Source: CAZECE01 sp964510525 | GTDB taxonomy: Bacteria; Pseudomonadota; Gammaproteobacteria; Pseudomonadales; JANQJO01 | NCBI GenBank assembly: GCA_964510525.1 | Contig: CAZECE010000060.1 | Location: forward strand, 1 to 64,000 | Length of the DNA: 64,000 bases | Direction of reading: 5' to 3' | Program-made: the position numbers and the translations under genes | The notes under the pieces: model-generated | Told to the model about the DNA's origin: nothing | Seen by the model: only the letters and a program-made list of their open reading frames with translations | Database searches by the model: none | Shown here: piece after piece, positions 25,187 through 33,972 of the stretch | Position numbering within the stretch: the first letter of the stretch is position 1 | Layout: every line of letters begins with the position of its first letter

Positions 25187-26199
25187 TGCTTGCGTTCGCG
25201 GTTGCTCCGATAAAGCGAGTAACGGCCCTGGTGTGCTTGTGCTGTGCTTGGTGTTTAGCGGGCAGCTCGGCAGCGTTTGCGGCGTCTTTTATGATGGAGC
25301 CTGTTGGCTTGGATCCTCAATCTCAACAGTTCAAGAAGGTGTTGAACGAAGTCTCTCAATTAGGTTTTGCGGGCAATGCCAATTTCAAAGTCATTCGGCT
25401 TGAAGATGAACTTCAGGCGCAATTGAGTTTTCATTTTTCCGTTGAGTCAGAGTTGGGCTATTCAGGCAAAGCAGATGCCATTGGGTTGCGCTGGTGGTGG
25501 TCGGAGTATGATCCTGCGACTGGACAAGGCGAGCGTTTTGAAGAGCCGATTGGATTTTCTGTTCAGGTGCTCAAGCCTCCTCATCAATTGCTTTGGAGTC
25601 CAAAATTGCCATCGCATCGAACGGGCCTTTTTGAACTTCGAGCGGAATTGTCAAATGGTGTGCAACTTCCCCCGGTGCATTATCAAGTGGTGGCCGATAA
25701 AAAACAGACACTGAAAGTGCCTCGGTTAATTGAGAGTGCGCCCGATAATCGCAACTCTGATTTGGTCTGGCGAGTAAAGCAAGCGGATCTATCACAGGTT
25801 ATGGTTTATCGTGTTGAGCTATTTGTGACCTCTAAACCGCCCTTTTTTGATTGGTCACAGAACCAAGCATCTCATAGGCAGGCCGTGCATCAGACCCATC
25901 ATGTGCATCGAATCCATCATATGCGTCGAGAGCTGCCTTCAAAAATCCGCTTGGGCTATCTAGTGCCCGCCACGCAAGGCCGCCAAGTGCTGGTCTCTAG
26001 CGCCTTCTCAGCAAATCCAGTGCCGGCTAGTCAAGGTGGTTTATCTAAAAAACTCGTGTTGGAATACGAGTTCCCAATGCCGGAAGTGACTCGCAGCGCT
26101 TTAAAACTCGGCCAACAAGTCTATTGGCGGGTGGTGGGCATTGATAGGTTGGGTCGAAGTATTGTCAGTAGTTCGCTTGTGAAGAAGCTGATTAAGTAA
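25186..26199 (+). CDS. Hypothetical exported protein
   Basis: This 337-residue protein has an N-terminal signal peptide (ALVCLCCAWCLAGSSAAFA). A predicted beta-rich body includes DAIGLRWWWSEYDPATGQGERF and a C-terminal VYWRVVGIDRLGRSIVSS segment that resembles fibronectin-type strands. A His/Arg-rich stretch (VHQTHHVHRIHHMRREL) lies near residues 232-248. I do not recognise the family. The start codon overlaps the stop of the BON lipoprotein gene (TAATG), so the two probably act together in the envelope. No catalytic motif is apparent. Confidence 0.75.
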   Translation: MLAFAVAPIKRVTALVCLCCAWCLAGSSAAFAASFMMEPVGLDPQSQQFKKVLNEVSQLGFAGNANFKVIRLEDELQAQLSFHFSVESELGYSGKADAIGLRWWWSEYDPATGQGERFEEPIGFSVQVLKPPHQLLWSPKLPSHRTGLFELRAELSNGVQLPPVHYQVVADKKQTLKVPRLIESAPDNRNSDLVWRVKQADLSQVMVYRVELFVTSKPPFFDWSQNQASHRQAVHQTHHVHRIHHMRRELPSKIRLGYLVPATQGRQVLVSSAFSANPVPASQGGLSKKLVLEYEFPMPEVTRSALKLGQQVYWRVVGIDRLGRSIVSSSLVKKLIK

Positions 26200-26202
26200 T
26201 AG

Positions 26203-27429
26203 TTAAGCAATAGTGTTTTCCTTCAAGACCATCGCAAAACATTGAGCGCTTTTTTCAAATTCTTTTAGCTGCAAGTAAACGTCTGCCAATGCGCGATGCG
26301 TCATCTCGTTGTCATCAAGCGTTAGGCTTTTACAAAGCGATTCCTCGGCCTGTTTCCAGTCTTTCTGCCGAGTATGTTGGCAGCCTAATGCATACCACGC
26401 CGCTGATTGTACTGAATGCTGAAACGTGGTTTTGGTGTGTTGCTGTAATGTTTTCAGGGTGCTGTTTTGCAGCGTGATGGGTGATTTTCCTAGAAGCTGT
26501 AACCAAACAGCGTGACCGGTTTTTTCAAGCAACCAGAGAAGCAATGCTTCCGCTAGCGCATATTCCTCAAGTTGAGACAGTTGCTCAAGGTGGGGCTGGT
26601 GAAAATCGGGCGTTTCGATTAAGAGTGGCGGTAATGACTTCCATGCCGCTATTAACTTTTTGACTCGGCTACTGTGTTCCGGGATTGCGGTTAGAGATTG
26701 GATTTCTTGGCGGATTAACGCATGAAAGCAGGTTCTTTCTAATTGTTGAAGGGTGAGGGTGGGGAGTATGTGGTGCTTTTTCAGCTTGGGAAGCAGCCCT
26801 TTTAAATCATGCCATTTCTCAGCCTTTTCATAACTGATCGCAAGCGTATGCAAAATGGCGGCGTCCTTGGGTTGGCGTTTGTGTTGTTTTTCCAAGTATT
26901 GCAGGGCTTGTGTGTGGTCGGGGGTGGTTTTCATTTCAGCCTCTAACAATCGAGCCTGTTTTGTTGCGGCATCTCCTTGGTCCATCGCCGTTTCAGCAAG
27001 GCGTTGTAAATGTTGGTCTCGAGCTTGGGTATCCCCCAGTTGGTGCGCAGCTCGTGCGGCTCCTAACTGACGGAGTAAATTAATCTCAGGTTGATTCTCC
27101 GTGTTTTTAAGCAGTTTAAAGGCTCGATCATAATGGCCGCGGCTGAGAGCGACCAAGCCCGCAAGCGTGTCTGAAAAAGATTTTTGATGCGCTCTTTTTT
27201 GGTGCCAGGTTTGGAGTTTTTGAGAGGAGCTCAAGATCGGTTTTACTGCCTGGACGAATATATTGAGCACAATGAAACTCAGCAGAGCGGCTCCTACAAA
27301 AACCAGCAAGCTCATTTCAATACTGAGCCCTTGTAGGGAGATTAAAACGTAGCCGGGATCGGATAAAACAGCGCTGCCAAATAAAATAGACAAAGTAATG
27401 AAGGCGATGCTGATCAAGGCGAATTTCAT
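26203..27429 (-). CDS. hemY: HemY, TPR membrane protein of the heme operon
   Basis: HemY is an inner-membrane protein encoded with hemCD in gammaproteobacteria; it has been linked to heme/protoporphyrin synthesis, but its biochemical role is unsettled. The 408-residue product has two N-terminal membrane helices (FALISIAFITLSILFG and LLVFVGAALLSFIVLNIFV) and a conserved cytoplasmic start (LAGLVALSRGHYDRAFKLL). TPR-like helices run to the end. Length is close to the E. coli protein (398). It overlaps hemX by 4 bases (27426-27429). This is not the protoporphyrinogen oxidase of the same name in Bacillus. Confidence 0.92.
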   Translation of the reverse strand: MKFALISIAFITLSILFGSAVLSDPGYVLISLQGLSIEMSLLVFVGAALLSFIVLNIFVQAVKPILSSSQKLQTWHQKRAHQKSFSDTLAGLVALSRGHYDRAFKLLKNTENQPEINLLRQLGAARAAHQLGDTQARDQHLQRLAETAMDQGDAATKQARLLEAEMKTTPDHTQALQYLEKQHKRQPKDAAILHTLAISYEKAEKWHDLKGLLPKLKKHHILPTLTLQQLERTCFHALIRQEIQSLTAIPEHSSRVKKLIAAWKSLPPLLIETPDFHQPHLEQLSQLEEYALAEALLLWLLEKTGHAVWLQLLGKSPITLQNSTLKTLQQHTKTTFQHSVQSAAWYALGCQHTRQKDWKQAEESLCKSLTLDDNEMTHRALADVYLQLKEFEKSAQCFAMVLKENTIA

Positions 27430-28583
27430 GAGCGGGCCTCCTGATGGAGACTTTCCCGCATTTGGTTGAGTAATTGACTGGCCTTCAACGACAGATCGGG
27501 CGGTATTTCAATGTTGATCTGTTTTAACTCGGCCAGTAACGCGTTCAGTTCATCACGATAGGCACGAAAATCAGCCTCATAATGCGTGGTTAAGCGCTCT
27601 AATTCTTGCATTGTATTGAAATAGAGCCTGGTGTCTTTTTGGATAATGGCGCTGCGTGCTTGTTGAATCAGTAGATCAACTTCCTGTTTCAAGTGCGTGC
27701 TTTGTTCCACTGTTAAGGAGAAGAGACCCTTAGAATCGCTGCGATGCACTTTTACGATGTGAGTTTCAATAAAATGCTGAAAGCGTTTCATGGCCAGTGC
27801 TAGCCTGTCTTTGAGTTGCAGCGGAATGTTTTGTGAGTCCAGGCTCGGCTGGTTATTTGGTTGAATAGATGACGCTTCTGAAGAGCGTGTTAATGACCGT
27901 TGCTTAAGCAAACCTTCATCAATCCAAGTGTGTACCAGGTCTAGTTGGCCGATCAGCTCGGCGTGATCGGGCATTTTGGTGCTGGATAAGCGTTGTAGAT
28001 CTTGGCGAATTGAATCACAAACATTTTGGATGGCACCTGATGGAATACGGCGGCATTCGTTTTCGGCTTTTTCTAGGGACAAGCGCGCTTGCTTGGGAGA
28101 TTGGGTTAAAAACAATTGACGTTGTGCATCATTCAGCATTGTGGCTAAGTGCTCGATTTGGCGCTCCAGTTGAGTGGATTTAAAAGCCGATTGCCAACGA
28201 GACTCCAATAATACCAGCTGTTGTTGCAGACGTTGAATTTGACTTGCTTGCGCTGATGTCGTGTTTTGTGCTCGGGATAACTGACTGGCTTGCGCGCTGA
28301 GTTCGGACTGGGCCTGCTTCAACGCTTGCTGTAGGCTCGCCTGTTCGGTGCCTTGTTGTGCGTTGGCCAGTTGCTGTTTTAACAGTTGGAATTCTTGATA
28401 ACCCCACGCGATGAGGCCGATGCTGGTGATGCCCAGCATTAAATTAACCAGCAGTGTGAAGCCAAGCCAGTTAGAGGAGGTTTTGGTTTTAGCGGGCTTG
28501 GGTTGTACAGTCGTACTTTGCACAGTTGTACTTTGCCCAGTTTTACTTGGCTCAGTCGTTGAGAGGTCTTGTGAATCGGTCAT
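27426..28583 (-). CDS. hemX: HemX-like membrane protein
   Basis: The 385-residue product has a short Thr/Ser/Gln-rich cytoplasmic leader with a repeated TTVQS element, a single membrane helix (LGFTLLVNLMLGITSIGLIAWGY) and a long coiled-coil region (about residues 65-150). The conserved HemX domain follows. Some homologues are annotated as uroporphyrinogen-III C-methyltransferase, but the protein lacks a SAM-methyltransferase fold by eye and the function is uncertain. It sits between hemD and hemY with 4-base overlaps at both ends (28580-28583 and 27426-27429), so the operon is tightly coupled. Confidence 0.9.
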   Translation of the reverse strand: MTDSQDLSTTEPSKTGQSTTVQSTTVQPKPAKTKTSSNWLGFTLLVNLMLGITSIGLIAWGYQEFQLLKQQLANAQQGTEQASLQQALKQAQSELSAQASQLSRAQNTTSAQASQIQRLQQQLVLLESRWQSAFKSTQLERQIEHLATMLNDAQRQLFLTQSPKQARLSLEKAENECRRIPSGAIQNVCDSIRQDLQRLSSTKMPDHAELIGQLDLVHTWIDEGLLKQRSLTRSSEASSIQPNNQPSLDSQNIPLQLKDRLALAMKRFQHFIETHIVKVHRSDSKGLFSLTVEQSTHLKQEVDLLIQQARSAIIQKDTRLYFNTMQELERLTTHYEADFRAYRDELNALLAELKQINIEIPPDLSLKASQLLNQMRESLHQEARS

Positions 28584-29398
28584 GAGGATAATTTCCGGAA
28601 GCTGTTTAATAAATCTTCGTCTTTAAGGCTGTTTGAAAGTGCAATGCGTTTAAACCCTAACAGGTGGGCTTGTTTTTGCAATCGTTGACTGATCACCAGT
28701 ATGGGCAGTTCTGTAATTGCAGTTGATGCAGAGGAATGTGGTTGAGCTAACGCTTGCCAATGGTTCATCAGGTTTTGCAGAGAGGTTTCGCTGGTGATTA
28801 TGATGCCTCCTCGACCTGAAGAGTTCAAGGTAAGATCAGGGTCGATGCCGATCCGTTGAAGAGCCTCGAGGATAATTGAGGGTGCATATTCCACAGATGC
28901 GCGTTGATAGACAGACCAGTAATCGACGTGATTGTGTTGTTGAGTCAGTTGGTTTTTTAGCAGTTCGCGCCCCTCGCTGCCTCGTATGATCAACCAACGC
29001 TGATTGGTACTGTTTTGCAATGGCGGCAGCGCGAGCAAACCTTCTGAGGTCTCTTCAATAGGGGCTGCTGCATTCAGATTAAAAGCAGTCAGTGCGGTTT
29101 GGGTGTGAGAGCCGACGGCAAACCATTGAGTGTGGTGCAGCGTCTTAGGGTGATGCGATGCGAGATAACCCACACCGATTTTGGCCGCGGTCGGGCTGAT
29201 GCAAATGACCCCATCATAAGACGTGACATCTATGTTTGCTTGCGCCAGTTCGGTGTCTGGTAAGGGGTCACGCTTCAGCAAGGGCAGAGACACTGTATTA
29301 AGTCCCCACTGCTCCAGCCGCTGACAAAGCGCTTGGCTCTCAGGTTCCGGTCGGGTAATCAACCAGGTATTTGGGTTATAGGTATGGGTATCACTCAT
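28580..29398 (-). CDS. hemD: Uroporphyrinogen-III synthase
   Basis: HemD cyclises hydroxymethylbilane to uroporphyrinogen III. The sequence shows WLITRPEPESQALCQRLEQWG at the N-terminus, YDGVICISPTAAKIG (variant of the FTSxxAV motif), HTQWFAVGSHTQTAL and RWLIIRGSEGRELL. GIIITSETSLQNL follows. HemD is poorly conserved, but position and motifs are clear. ATG 29398 lies 4 bp after the hemC stop; ATG 29422, eight codons upstream and overlapping hemC, is an alternative start. Neither has a strong Shine-Dalgarno, consistent with translational coupling. Confidence 0.92.
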   Translation of the reverse strand: MSDTHTYNPNTWLITRPEPESQALCQRLEQWGLNTVSLPLLKRDPLPDTELAQANIDVTSYDGVICISPTAAKIGVGYLASHHPKTLHHTQWFAVGSHTQTALTAFNLNAAAPIEETSEGLLALPPLQNSTNQRWLIIRGSEGRELLKNQLTQQHNHVDYWSVYQRASVEYAPSIILEALQRIGIDPDLTLNSSGRGGIIITSETSLQNLMNHWQALAQPHSSASTAITELPILVISQRLQKQAHLLGFKRIALSNSLKDEDLLNSFRKLSS

Positions 29399-29402
29399 CG
29401 CA

Positions 29403-30374
29403 TCAGAGGGCGTTGGCTGCATCTAATAGACTTTGAGCGCCCTGTGATAAAAGATCCTCAGCGACGTCTTGACCCAATTGAGCAATGGCGTGAGCGGGCT
29501 GATGATCATGAGGTGGCATTTGATCAGGTTCCAGTACGAGCTCTTTATGAGACAGGAGTCGCCTTTGTCCGTCGTGACTGGCAACGAGCCCGGTGAGCGA
29601 TAAGGTGGTTGCTGCTGTCCATTGCGCGAAACCTGCAATGGGCGACTGACAATTGCCGCCCAGCTGAAGATTTAATGCGCGCTCAGCTTGCACGGCCAAC
29701 GTGGTCTTTAGATCTCCTAGGGGCTTAAGCAGATCAATGATCTCTTGTCGTTCGCTCAGGCATTCGATGCCCACAGCGCCTTGGCCTATGGCGGGTAAAC
29801 AAACATCAGTACTCAAGCGCTCGGCGATATGCTCTGCTTGATTGAGTCGCTCTAATCCGGCGCAGGCTAGAATAATGCCGTCCAAGTTTTCATCAGTCAG
29901 TTTTTTCAACCGGGTCTGCAGGTTGCCGCGGATGGGCACGATATTTAAATCGGGCCGCTGGTGCAGCAGCTGGCTTTGGCGCCTAAGGCTAGACGTACCC
30001 AGGATGGCATTCTGAGGTAGGGCTTGTATGCTCTTGGTGGAGTGGCTAACCAAGGCGTCTTCCACGCTGCCTCGAGGCAACATGGCGGCGATCGAAAAAG
30101 GTTCAGGCAGTATAGCGGGTACGTCTTTCATTGAATGCACTGCAATGTCTGCGATGTTTTCAAGTAGGGCTTGTTCAAGTTCCTTAATAAAGAGCCCTTT
30201 ACCGCCAATTTTACTGAGGCTGGTTTCGAGTAGAATATCCCCTTGGGTTTTCACGGGCAGCAATTCAATGATTAAGTCAGGGTAGTGTTGTTGAATTTGG
30301 GCTTTGGCCCACTCACTTTGCCAAAGAGCCAGAGGGCTGTTGCGGGTAGCTATGGTTATTTTTTGAAGAGGCAT
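29403..30374 (-). CDS. hemC: Porphobilinogen deaminase (hydroxymethylbilane synthase)
   Basis: HemC polymerises four porphobilinogen units. Motifs include TIATRNSPLALWQSEW, KTQGD, GGKGLFIKELEQALL, AVHSMKDVP and GTSSLRRQSQL. LQTRLKKL and LGGNCQSPIAG follow, in which Cys242 is the dipyrromethane cofactor attachment site. At 323 residues it is normal. It is the first gene of hemCDXY and diverges from truD. In Pseudomonas the neighbouring genes on this side are algR/algZ and then argH; here truD and a TA pair take their place. Confidence 0.97.
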   Translation of the reverse strand: MPLQKITIATRNSPLALWQSEWAKAQIQQHYPDLIIELLPVKTQGDILLETSLSKIGGKGLFIKELEQALLENIADIAVHSMKDVPAILPEPFSIAAMLPRGSVEDALVSHSTKSIQALPQNAILGTSSLRRQSQLLHQRPDLNIVPIRGNLQTRLKKLTDENLDGIILACAGLERLNQAEHIAERLSTDVCLPAIGQGAVGIECLSERQEIIDLLKPLGDLKTTLAVQAERALNLQLGGNCQSPIAGFAQWTAATTLSLTGLVASHDGQRRLLSHKELVLEPDQMPPHDHQPAHAIAQLGQDVAEDLLSQGAQSLLDAANAL

Positions 30375-30429
30375 GATGTTTGGTCGTATCCAGTGAATAA
30401 AGGCGTTTAATTCTAAGGGTATGGGCGTA

Positions 30430-30441
30430 AAATGTACATTT
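30430..30441. promoter_or_regulatory. 12-bp perfect palindrome in hemC-truD divergent region
   Basis: AAATGTACATTT at 30430-30441 is self-complementary and lies 35 bp before truD and 56 bp before hemC. Its half-site AAATGTAC recurs as the outer part of the arms in the TA operator at 32349-32375, and ATGTAC recurs in the one at 37764-37794. It may be a binding site for a ribbon-helix-helix repressor or another dimeric regulator. Confidence 0.5.
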
Positions 30442-30475
30442 AGAATCTCTTAATCAAGGTTAATAATTTCACTAA

Positions 30476-31483
30476 ATGTCTTTTCAAAATACGTTACACA
30501 GAGCCTATGGTCCCATAGGGTATCAAGCCGATTTCAAAGCATTTCCTGAAGACTTCCAAGTCAATGAAGCGTTGGGGGTTTCGCCGTCGGGCTCGGGTGA
30601 GCACTTGCTGTTACGGATTCGAAAAACCAGCCAAAACACCCACTGGGTAGCCAAGTTATTAGCTGAGTACGTCGGTGTCTCTGAAAAAGATGTGGGCTAT
30701 TGCGGGCGAAAAGATCGGCATGCCATCACGACTCAATGGTTCAGCCTCTACATGCCAAAGCAACAGCAGCAGCTTCTCACTCAAACCGATCGTCAGTGGC
30801 ATGATTTTAAACCTGATGGCGTTGAACTGCTGGAGCAACATTGGCACAAACAAAAGCTCAGGCGTGGGGTGCATCAAGCCAATCATTTTAAGATTCGATT
30901 GCGATCTGTCTGCAAGCTTAACGCTCAAGAAGCGTTAACCACGCAAGACAAGCTGCAGCTTGCTGAAAAATTAAATCAAATAACTAAGAGTGGGGTGCCC
31001 AATTATTTTGGTGAGCAACGCTTTGGTCGAGAAGGAAAAAATCTAGAATCTGCTCAAAAGTGGTTTGCGCAAAACCAAAAGCCTTCGAGGCGAGAAAAGT
31101 CGATGATTTTATCCAGTGCACGTTCTTATTTGTTTAATCGGGTACTCGCGCAACGTGTCGCCGACAATAATTGGGATCAATTGATTGAAGGGGATGTACC
31201 TCTTGATTCTAAACCCTCTGGTCCCTTGTGGGGGCGAGGACGATCAGCTGCAATGGATGATGCGTTAACCTATGAACAGCAGGTGTTGGCACCATGGGCG
31301 CAGTGGTGCGATGGGTTGGAGCATCAGGGGTTGCAACAAGAACGCAGGTCGTTGGTGTTGCGGCCTAATGATTTTACCTATGGTTGGGATCAAGACGATT
31401 TAATCGTGGAATTTGCGCTATCCCCAGGACAATTTGCGACCGCTGTGCTGGCTGAGTTGGTGAAATTGAATCAGGCTTATTGA
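30476..31483 (+). CDS. truD: tRNA pseudouridine(13) synthase TruD
   Basis: TruD makes pseudouridine 13 in tRNA-Glu. Family motifs are FKAFPEDFQVNE, HLLLRIRKTSQNTHWVAK and VGYCGRKDRHAITTQWFSL, in which Asp80 is the catalytic residue. GVPNYFGEQRFGREGKNL and a late LVLRPNDFTY follow. At 335 residues it is near the E. coli length (349). In most gammaproteobacteria truD sits in the ispF-truD-surE-pcm block; here it stands alone between hemC and a TA pair, so it has been relocated. ATG 30476 lacks a strong Shine-Dalgarno. Confidence 0.95.
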   Translation: MSFQNTLHRAYGPIGYQADFKAFPEDFQVNEALGVSPSGSGEHLLLRIRKTSQNTHWVAKLLAEYVGVSEKDVGYCGRKDRHAITTQWFSLYMPKQQQQLLTQTDRQWHDFKPDGVELLEQHWHKQKLRRGVHQANHFKIRLRSVCKLNAQEALTTQDKLQLAEKLNQITKSGVPNYFGEQRFGREGKNLESAQKWFAQNQKPSRREKSMILSSARSYLFNRVLAQRVADNNWDQLIEGDVPLDSKPSGPLWGRGRSAAMDDALTYEQQVLAPWAQWCDGLEHQGLQQERRSLVLRPNDFTYGWDQDDLIVEFALSPGQFATAVLAELVKLNQAY

Positions 31484-31533
31484 ACAGAGTGTTGGCAGGA
31501 AGTTATAGGATATTCTGGTTTCTTTGTTAACCT

Positions 31534-32043
31534 TTAATGCGTAACGAGCTGTTGAACTTCTTTCATGGGTATAAATAATTTGTCAGGATATCCTTGAAAG
31601 GGTAAAAAATGGAAATGTTTATAAAATAAGACAGCGTCATCATCAATGGCTTCGACGATCACCGCCATAGAGGCAATTTCACTTGAAAGTGACCAAGCTC
31701 GATATAGCGCATTAACAAGCAGTCGTTTTCCGATGCCTTCTCCTTGTAGCGAATTATCAACGGCTAAGCGCCCAATCAATGTGGCGGGTAAAGAAGGGTA
31801 TTTCGGCAGTTTTTTTTGTAGGTTTTTGGGTAGATCACTTAACAGCAGCGTGGTGGCCGAAAGTGTGTAATACCCTTTGATCTGAAGACTGTCATGCTCG
31901 GTGAGAACAAAAACAGCCGCCACTTTCCGCTTTAAATCTTGTGAGGCGTGTTGAACGAGGTAGGTATCGAGTTCATCATTGCCACAGGAAAATAAAGAAC
32001 GATCGTGCTGTTTGGTCAGTGGCAAAATTTGAAATCTTGACAC
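31534..32043 (-). CDS. TacT-type GNAT acetyltransferase toxin
   Basis: This 169-residue protein belongs to the GNAT toxins of DUF1778-GNAT (TacAT/AtaRT) modules, which acetylate aminoacyl-tRNA and stop translation. The N-terminal FSCGNDELDTYLVQHASQD and GYYTLSATTLLL are typical. The acetyl-CoA P-loop is LAVDNSLQGEGIGKRLL, followed by VDAxDDxAxxFYxxxxF-like AIDDDAVLFYKHFHF. It lies 3 bp downstream of its antitoxin gene on the minus strand. The module is complete and has an operator-like palindrome, so it is likely functional. Confidence 0.9.
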   Translation of the reverse strand: MSRFQILPLTKQHDRSLFSCGNDELDTYLVQHASQDLKRKVAAVFVLTEHDSLQIKGYYTLSATTLLLSDLPKNLQKKLPKYPSLPATLIGRLAVDNSLQGEGIGKRLLVNALYRAWSLSSEIASMAVIVEAIDDDAVLFYKHFHFLPFQGYPDKLFIPMKEVQQLVTH

Positions 32044-32046
32044 GTA

Positions 32047-32343
32047 TTAACCTTTATTAGGTGGGTATTGCTTAAAAGCATCAGCCAGAACAGGCAGATC
32101 TTTTTTCTTGCGTTGATTGAGCAGTGCATCCACAAAATTTTCACTGTCTTTAGCATTTAGGCTAAGCGTGATTTTATGTTGTTTTAGCACTCTTAAGGCT
32201 TCTTCATAGGCGGAGTGCGTCATAAAGTCAGTCAGGGAGAGGCCTTGTAACCGAGCAGCATGCTCAAACAAGGATTTGTGCTCCTTGCTAACGCGTGCTG
32301 CGATGCGTTCGTTTTTAGATGGGGGTTGTTGATGCATGTCCAT
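32047..32343 (-). CDS. DUF1778 ribbon-helix-helix antitoxin (TacA type)
   Basis: The 98-residue protein has the DUF1778 N-terminus (ERIAARVSKEHKSLFEHAARLQGLSLTDFMTHSAYEEA). This is a ribbon-helix-helix DNA-binding domain, followed by a C-terminal toxin-neutralising tail ending LPVLADAFKQYPPNKG. It is first in the operon with the GNAT toxin, as is usual. A 27-bp palindrome begins 5 bp upstream of its ATG (32343), as expected for autorepression by the antitoxin-toxin complex. ATG 32337 is an alternative start. Confidence 0.9.
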   Translation of the reverse strand: MDMHQQPPSKNERIAARVSKEHKSLFEHAARLQGLSLTDFMTHSAYEEALRVLKQHKITLSLNAKDSENFVDALLNQRKKKDLPVLADAFKQYPPNKG

Positions 32344-32348
32344 TTTTT

Positions 32349-32375
32349 AAATGTACGCCAATATGGCGTACATTT
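32349..32375. promoter_or_regulatory. TA operator: 12-bp perfect inverted repeat
   Basis: AAATGTACGCCA (32349-32360) and TGGCGTACATTT (32364-32375) are perfect reverse complements around a 3-bp centre. The repeat begins 5 bp upstream of the antitoxin ATG, so bound protein would block transcription or initiation. The symmetry and position fit a ribbon-helix-helix antitoxin operator. Confidence 0.8.
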
Positions 32376-32429
32376 CAAGTGCGTATTTGCTGGCGAAAGT
32401 TGCTGTTAAAGGTCTCGAAGTTAAAGAGT

Positions 32430-32458
32430 TTGGTAAGCCGGCCAAACCCATATATATT
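32430..32458 (+). promoter_or_regulatory. Candidate promoter of argH
   Basis: TTGGTA (32430-32435) and TATATT (32453-32458) are spaced by exactly 17 bp, about 48 bp ahead of the argH ATG. A short inverted repeat TTTGG/CCAAA spans the -35 region. No clear ArgR box is visible. Confidence 0.4.
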
Positions 32459-32505
32459 TCACGCTTTATATCAAAATCACTTAAAACATCGGTTAGGGAG
32501 AGTCA

Positions 32506-33927
32506 ATGAGTAACGAAGGTAAGGCGGGCGCAAATATGTGGGGAGGGCGGTTTACCGAAGCCACGGATGAATTTGTGATGGCGTTTACCGCGTCTATTAA
32601 TTTTGACCAGCGCCTGGCTTTGTTTGACATTCAAGGCTCTCAGGCCCACGCCAAGATGTTGGCCAAAGTGGGGGTGTTAACGGCGGAAGAAAATACCGCG
32701 ATTCAACAGGGGCTTAGTGAGATCCAGCAAACAATTGAAGCGGGTCAGTTTGAATTTTCAGTAGCGCTTGAAGACATTCATATGAATATCGAGGCCTTAT
32801 TGACCGAAAAAATCGGCGATGTGGGTAAAAAATTGCATACCGGGCGTTCCCGTAACGATCAGGTCGCGACCGATATTCGCCTCTATCTTCGCGCCGAACT
32901 GGATGACATCCTGAGTACGATCACCACTCTGCAATCCGGATTGTTGGGTTTGGCGGCACAACATCACGCAACGGTGATGCCTGGTTTTACTCATTTGCAG
33001 GCGGCCCAGCCGGTGACCTTTGGGCATCATGTATTGGCTTGGTATGCCATGTTTGAGCGCGATTGGGAGCGTTTGAAGCAGTGTCGGGATCGGGTCAATA
33101 CCTTGCCTTTGGGAGCGGCCGCTTTGGCGGGCACGACATTTCCAATTGATCGTGAATACACGGCGCACTTGTTAGGTTTTGAAGGTGTTTGTCTGAATTC
33201 GTTAGATGCGGTTAGTGATCGAGATTTTGCCATGGAGTTTTGTGCGAACGCCAGTATTGCGATGATTCATCTTTCCCGTATTGCGGAAGAGTTGGTTCTT
33301 TGGGTCAGTCCGCAGTTTGATTTTATCCAATTGCCAGACCGTTATTGCACGGGTTCTTCGATCATGCCACAGAAAAAGAATCCGGATGTGCCCGAGTTAG
33401 TGCGCGGTAAATCAGGCCGTGTCGTAGGTAATACTATGTCACTGTTGATGCTCATGAAAAGCCAGCCGCTGGCGTACAACAAAGACAATCAAGAAGACAA
33501 AGAGCCCTTGTTCGATACGGCCGATACTTTAAAGCAGTCGTTAATGGCATTCGCTGACATGTTACCTAACATCCAAGTGCAAGCAGATCGAATGCGAGAC
33601 GCCGCGCTAGCGGGCTTTAGTACGGCGACGGATTTGGCGGATTATTTAGTGCGAAAACAATTACCGTTTCGAGATGCGCACGAGGTTGTCGGGCAAGTGG
33701 TGCAGTTTTGTATTCAGCAACACGTGCATTTAGAAAATTTATCCCTGGAACAATTACAACAGTTTTCTTCGTTGATTACCACAGATGTCTTTGAATGTTT
33801 GAGCTTAAATGGTTCAGTGGCAGCACGATGCCATGTGGGTGGCACAGCGCCTGAGCAAGTGCAATCTCAAATCAAACAATATCGAGAAATGCTGTCTTTG
33901 AGAGAAAAAAAACGATTAATGACGTAA
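32506..33927 (+). CDS. argH: Argininosuccinate lyase
   Basis: ArgH splits argininosuccinate into arginine and fumarate, the last step of arginine synthesis. The 473-residue protein has the superfamily features MWGGRFTEATDEFV, GKKLHTGRSRNDQVATD, PGFTHLQAAQPVTFGHH and the signature GSSIMPQKKNPD. Length is slightly above E. coli (457). GGGAG precedes ATG 32506. Its place between the hem cluster and cyaA matches Pseudomonas synteny. Confidence 0.97.
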   Translation: MSNEGKAGANMWGGRFTEATDEFVMAFTASINFDQRLALFDIQGSQAHAKMLAKVGVLTAEENTAIQQGLSEIQQTIEAGQFEFSVALEDIHMNIEALLTEKIGDVGKKLHTGRSRNDQVATDIRLYLRAELDDILSTITTLQSGLLGLAAQHHATVMPGFTHLQAAQPVTFGHHVLAWYAMFERDWERLKQCRDRVNTLPLGAAALAGTTFPIDREYTAHLLGFEGVCLNSLDAVSDRDFAMEFCANASIAMIHLSRIAEELVLWVSPQFDFIQLPDRYCTGSSIMPQKKNPDVPELVRGKSGRVVGNTMSLLMLMKSQPLAYNKDNQEDKEPLFDTADTLKQSLMAFADMLPNIQVQADRMRDAALAGFSTATDLADYLVRKQLPFRDAHEVVGQVVQFCIQQHVHLENLSLEQLQQFSSLITTDVFECLSLNGSVAARCHVGGTAPEQVQSQIKQYREMLSLREKKRLMT

Positions 33928-33956
33928 TCTAAAGTCTGTTCAATATTCGGTCGATC

Positions 33957-33962
33957 TATAAT
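33957..33962 (+). promoter_or_regulatory. Perfect -10 box ahead of cyaA
   Basis: TATAAT at 33957-33962 lies 86 bp before the cyaA start; no good -35 is seen (GTCTGT at 17 bp). With this box, transcription would begin near 33969, just before the leader hairpins. Confidence 0.35.
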
Positions 33963-33972
33963 CAATTGTATC

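Noticed and set aside
33160..33360. Possible frameshift or decay in argH
   Set aside because: The frame is continuous and all lyase motifs are present.
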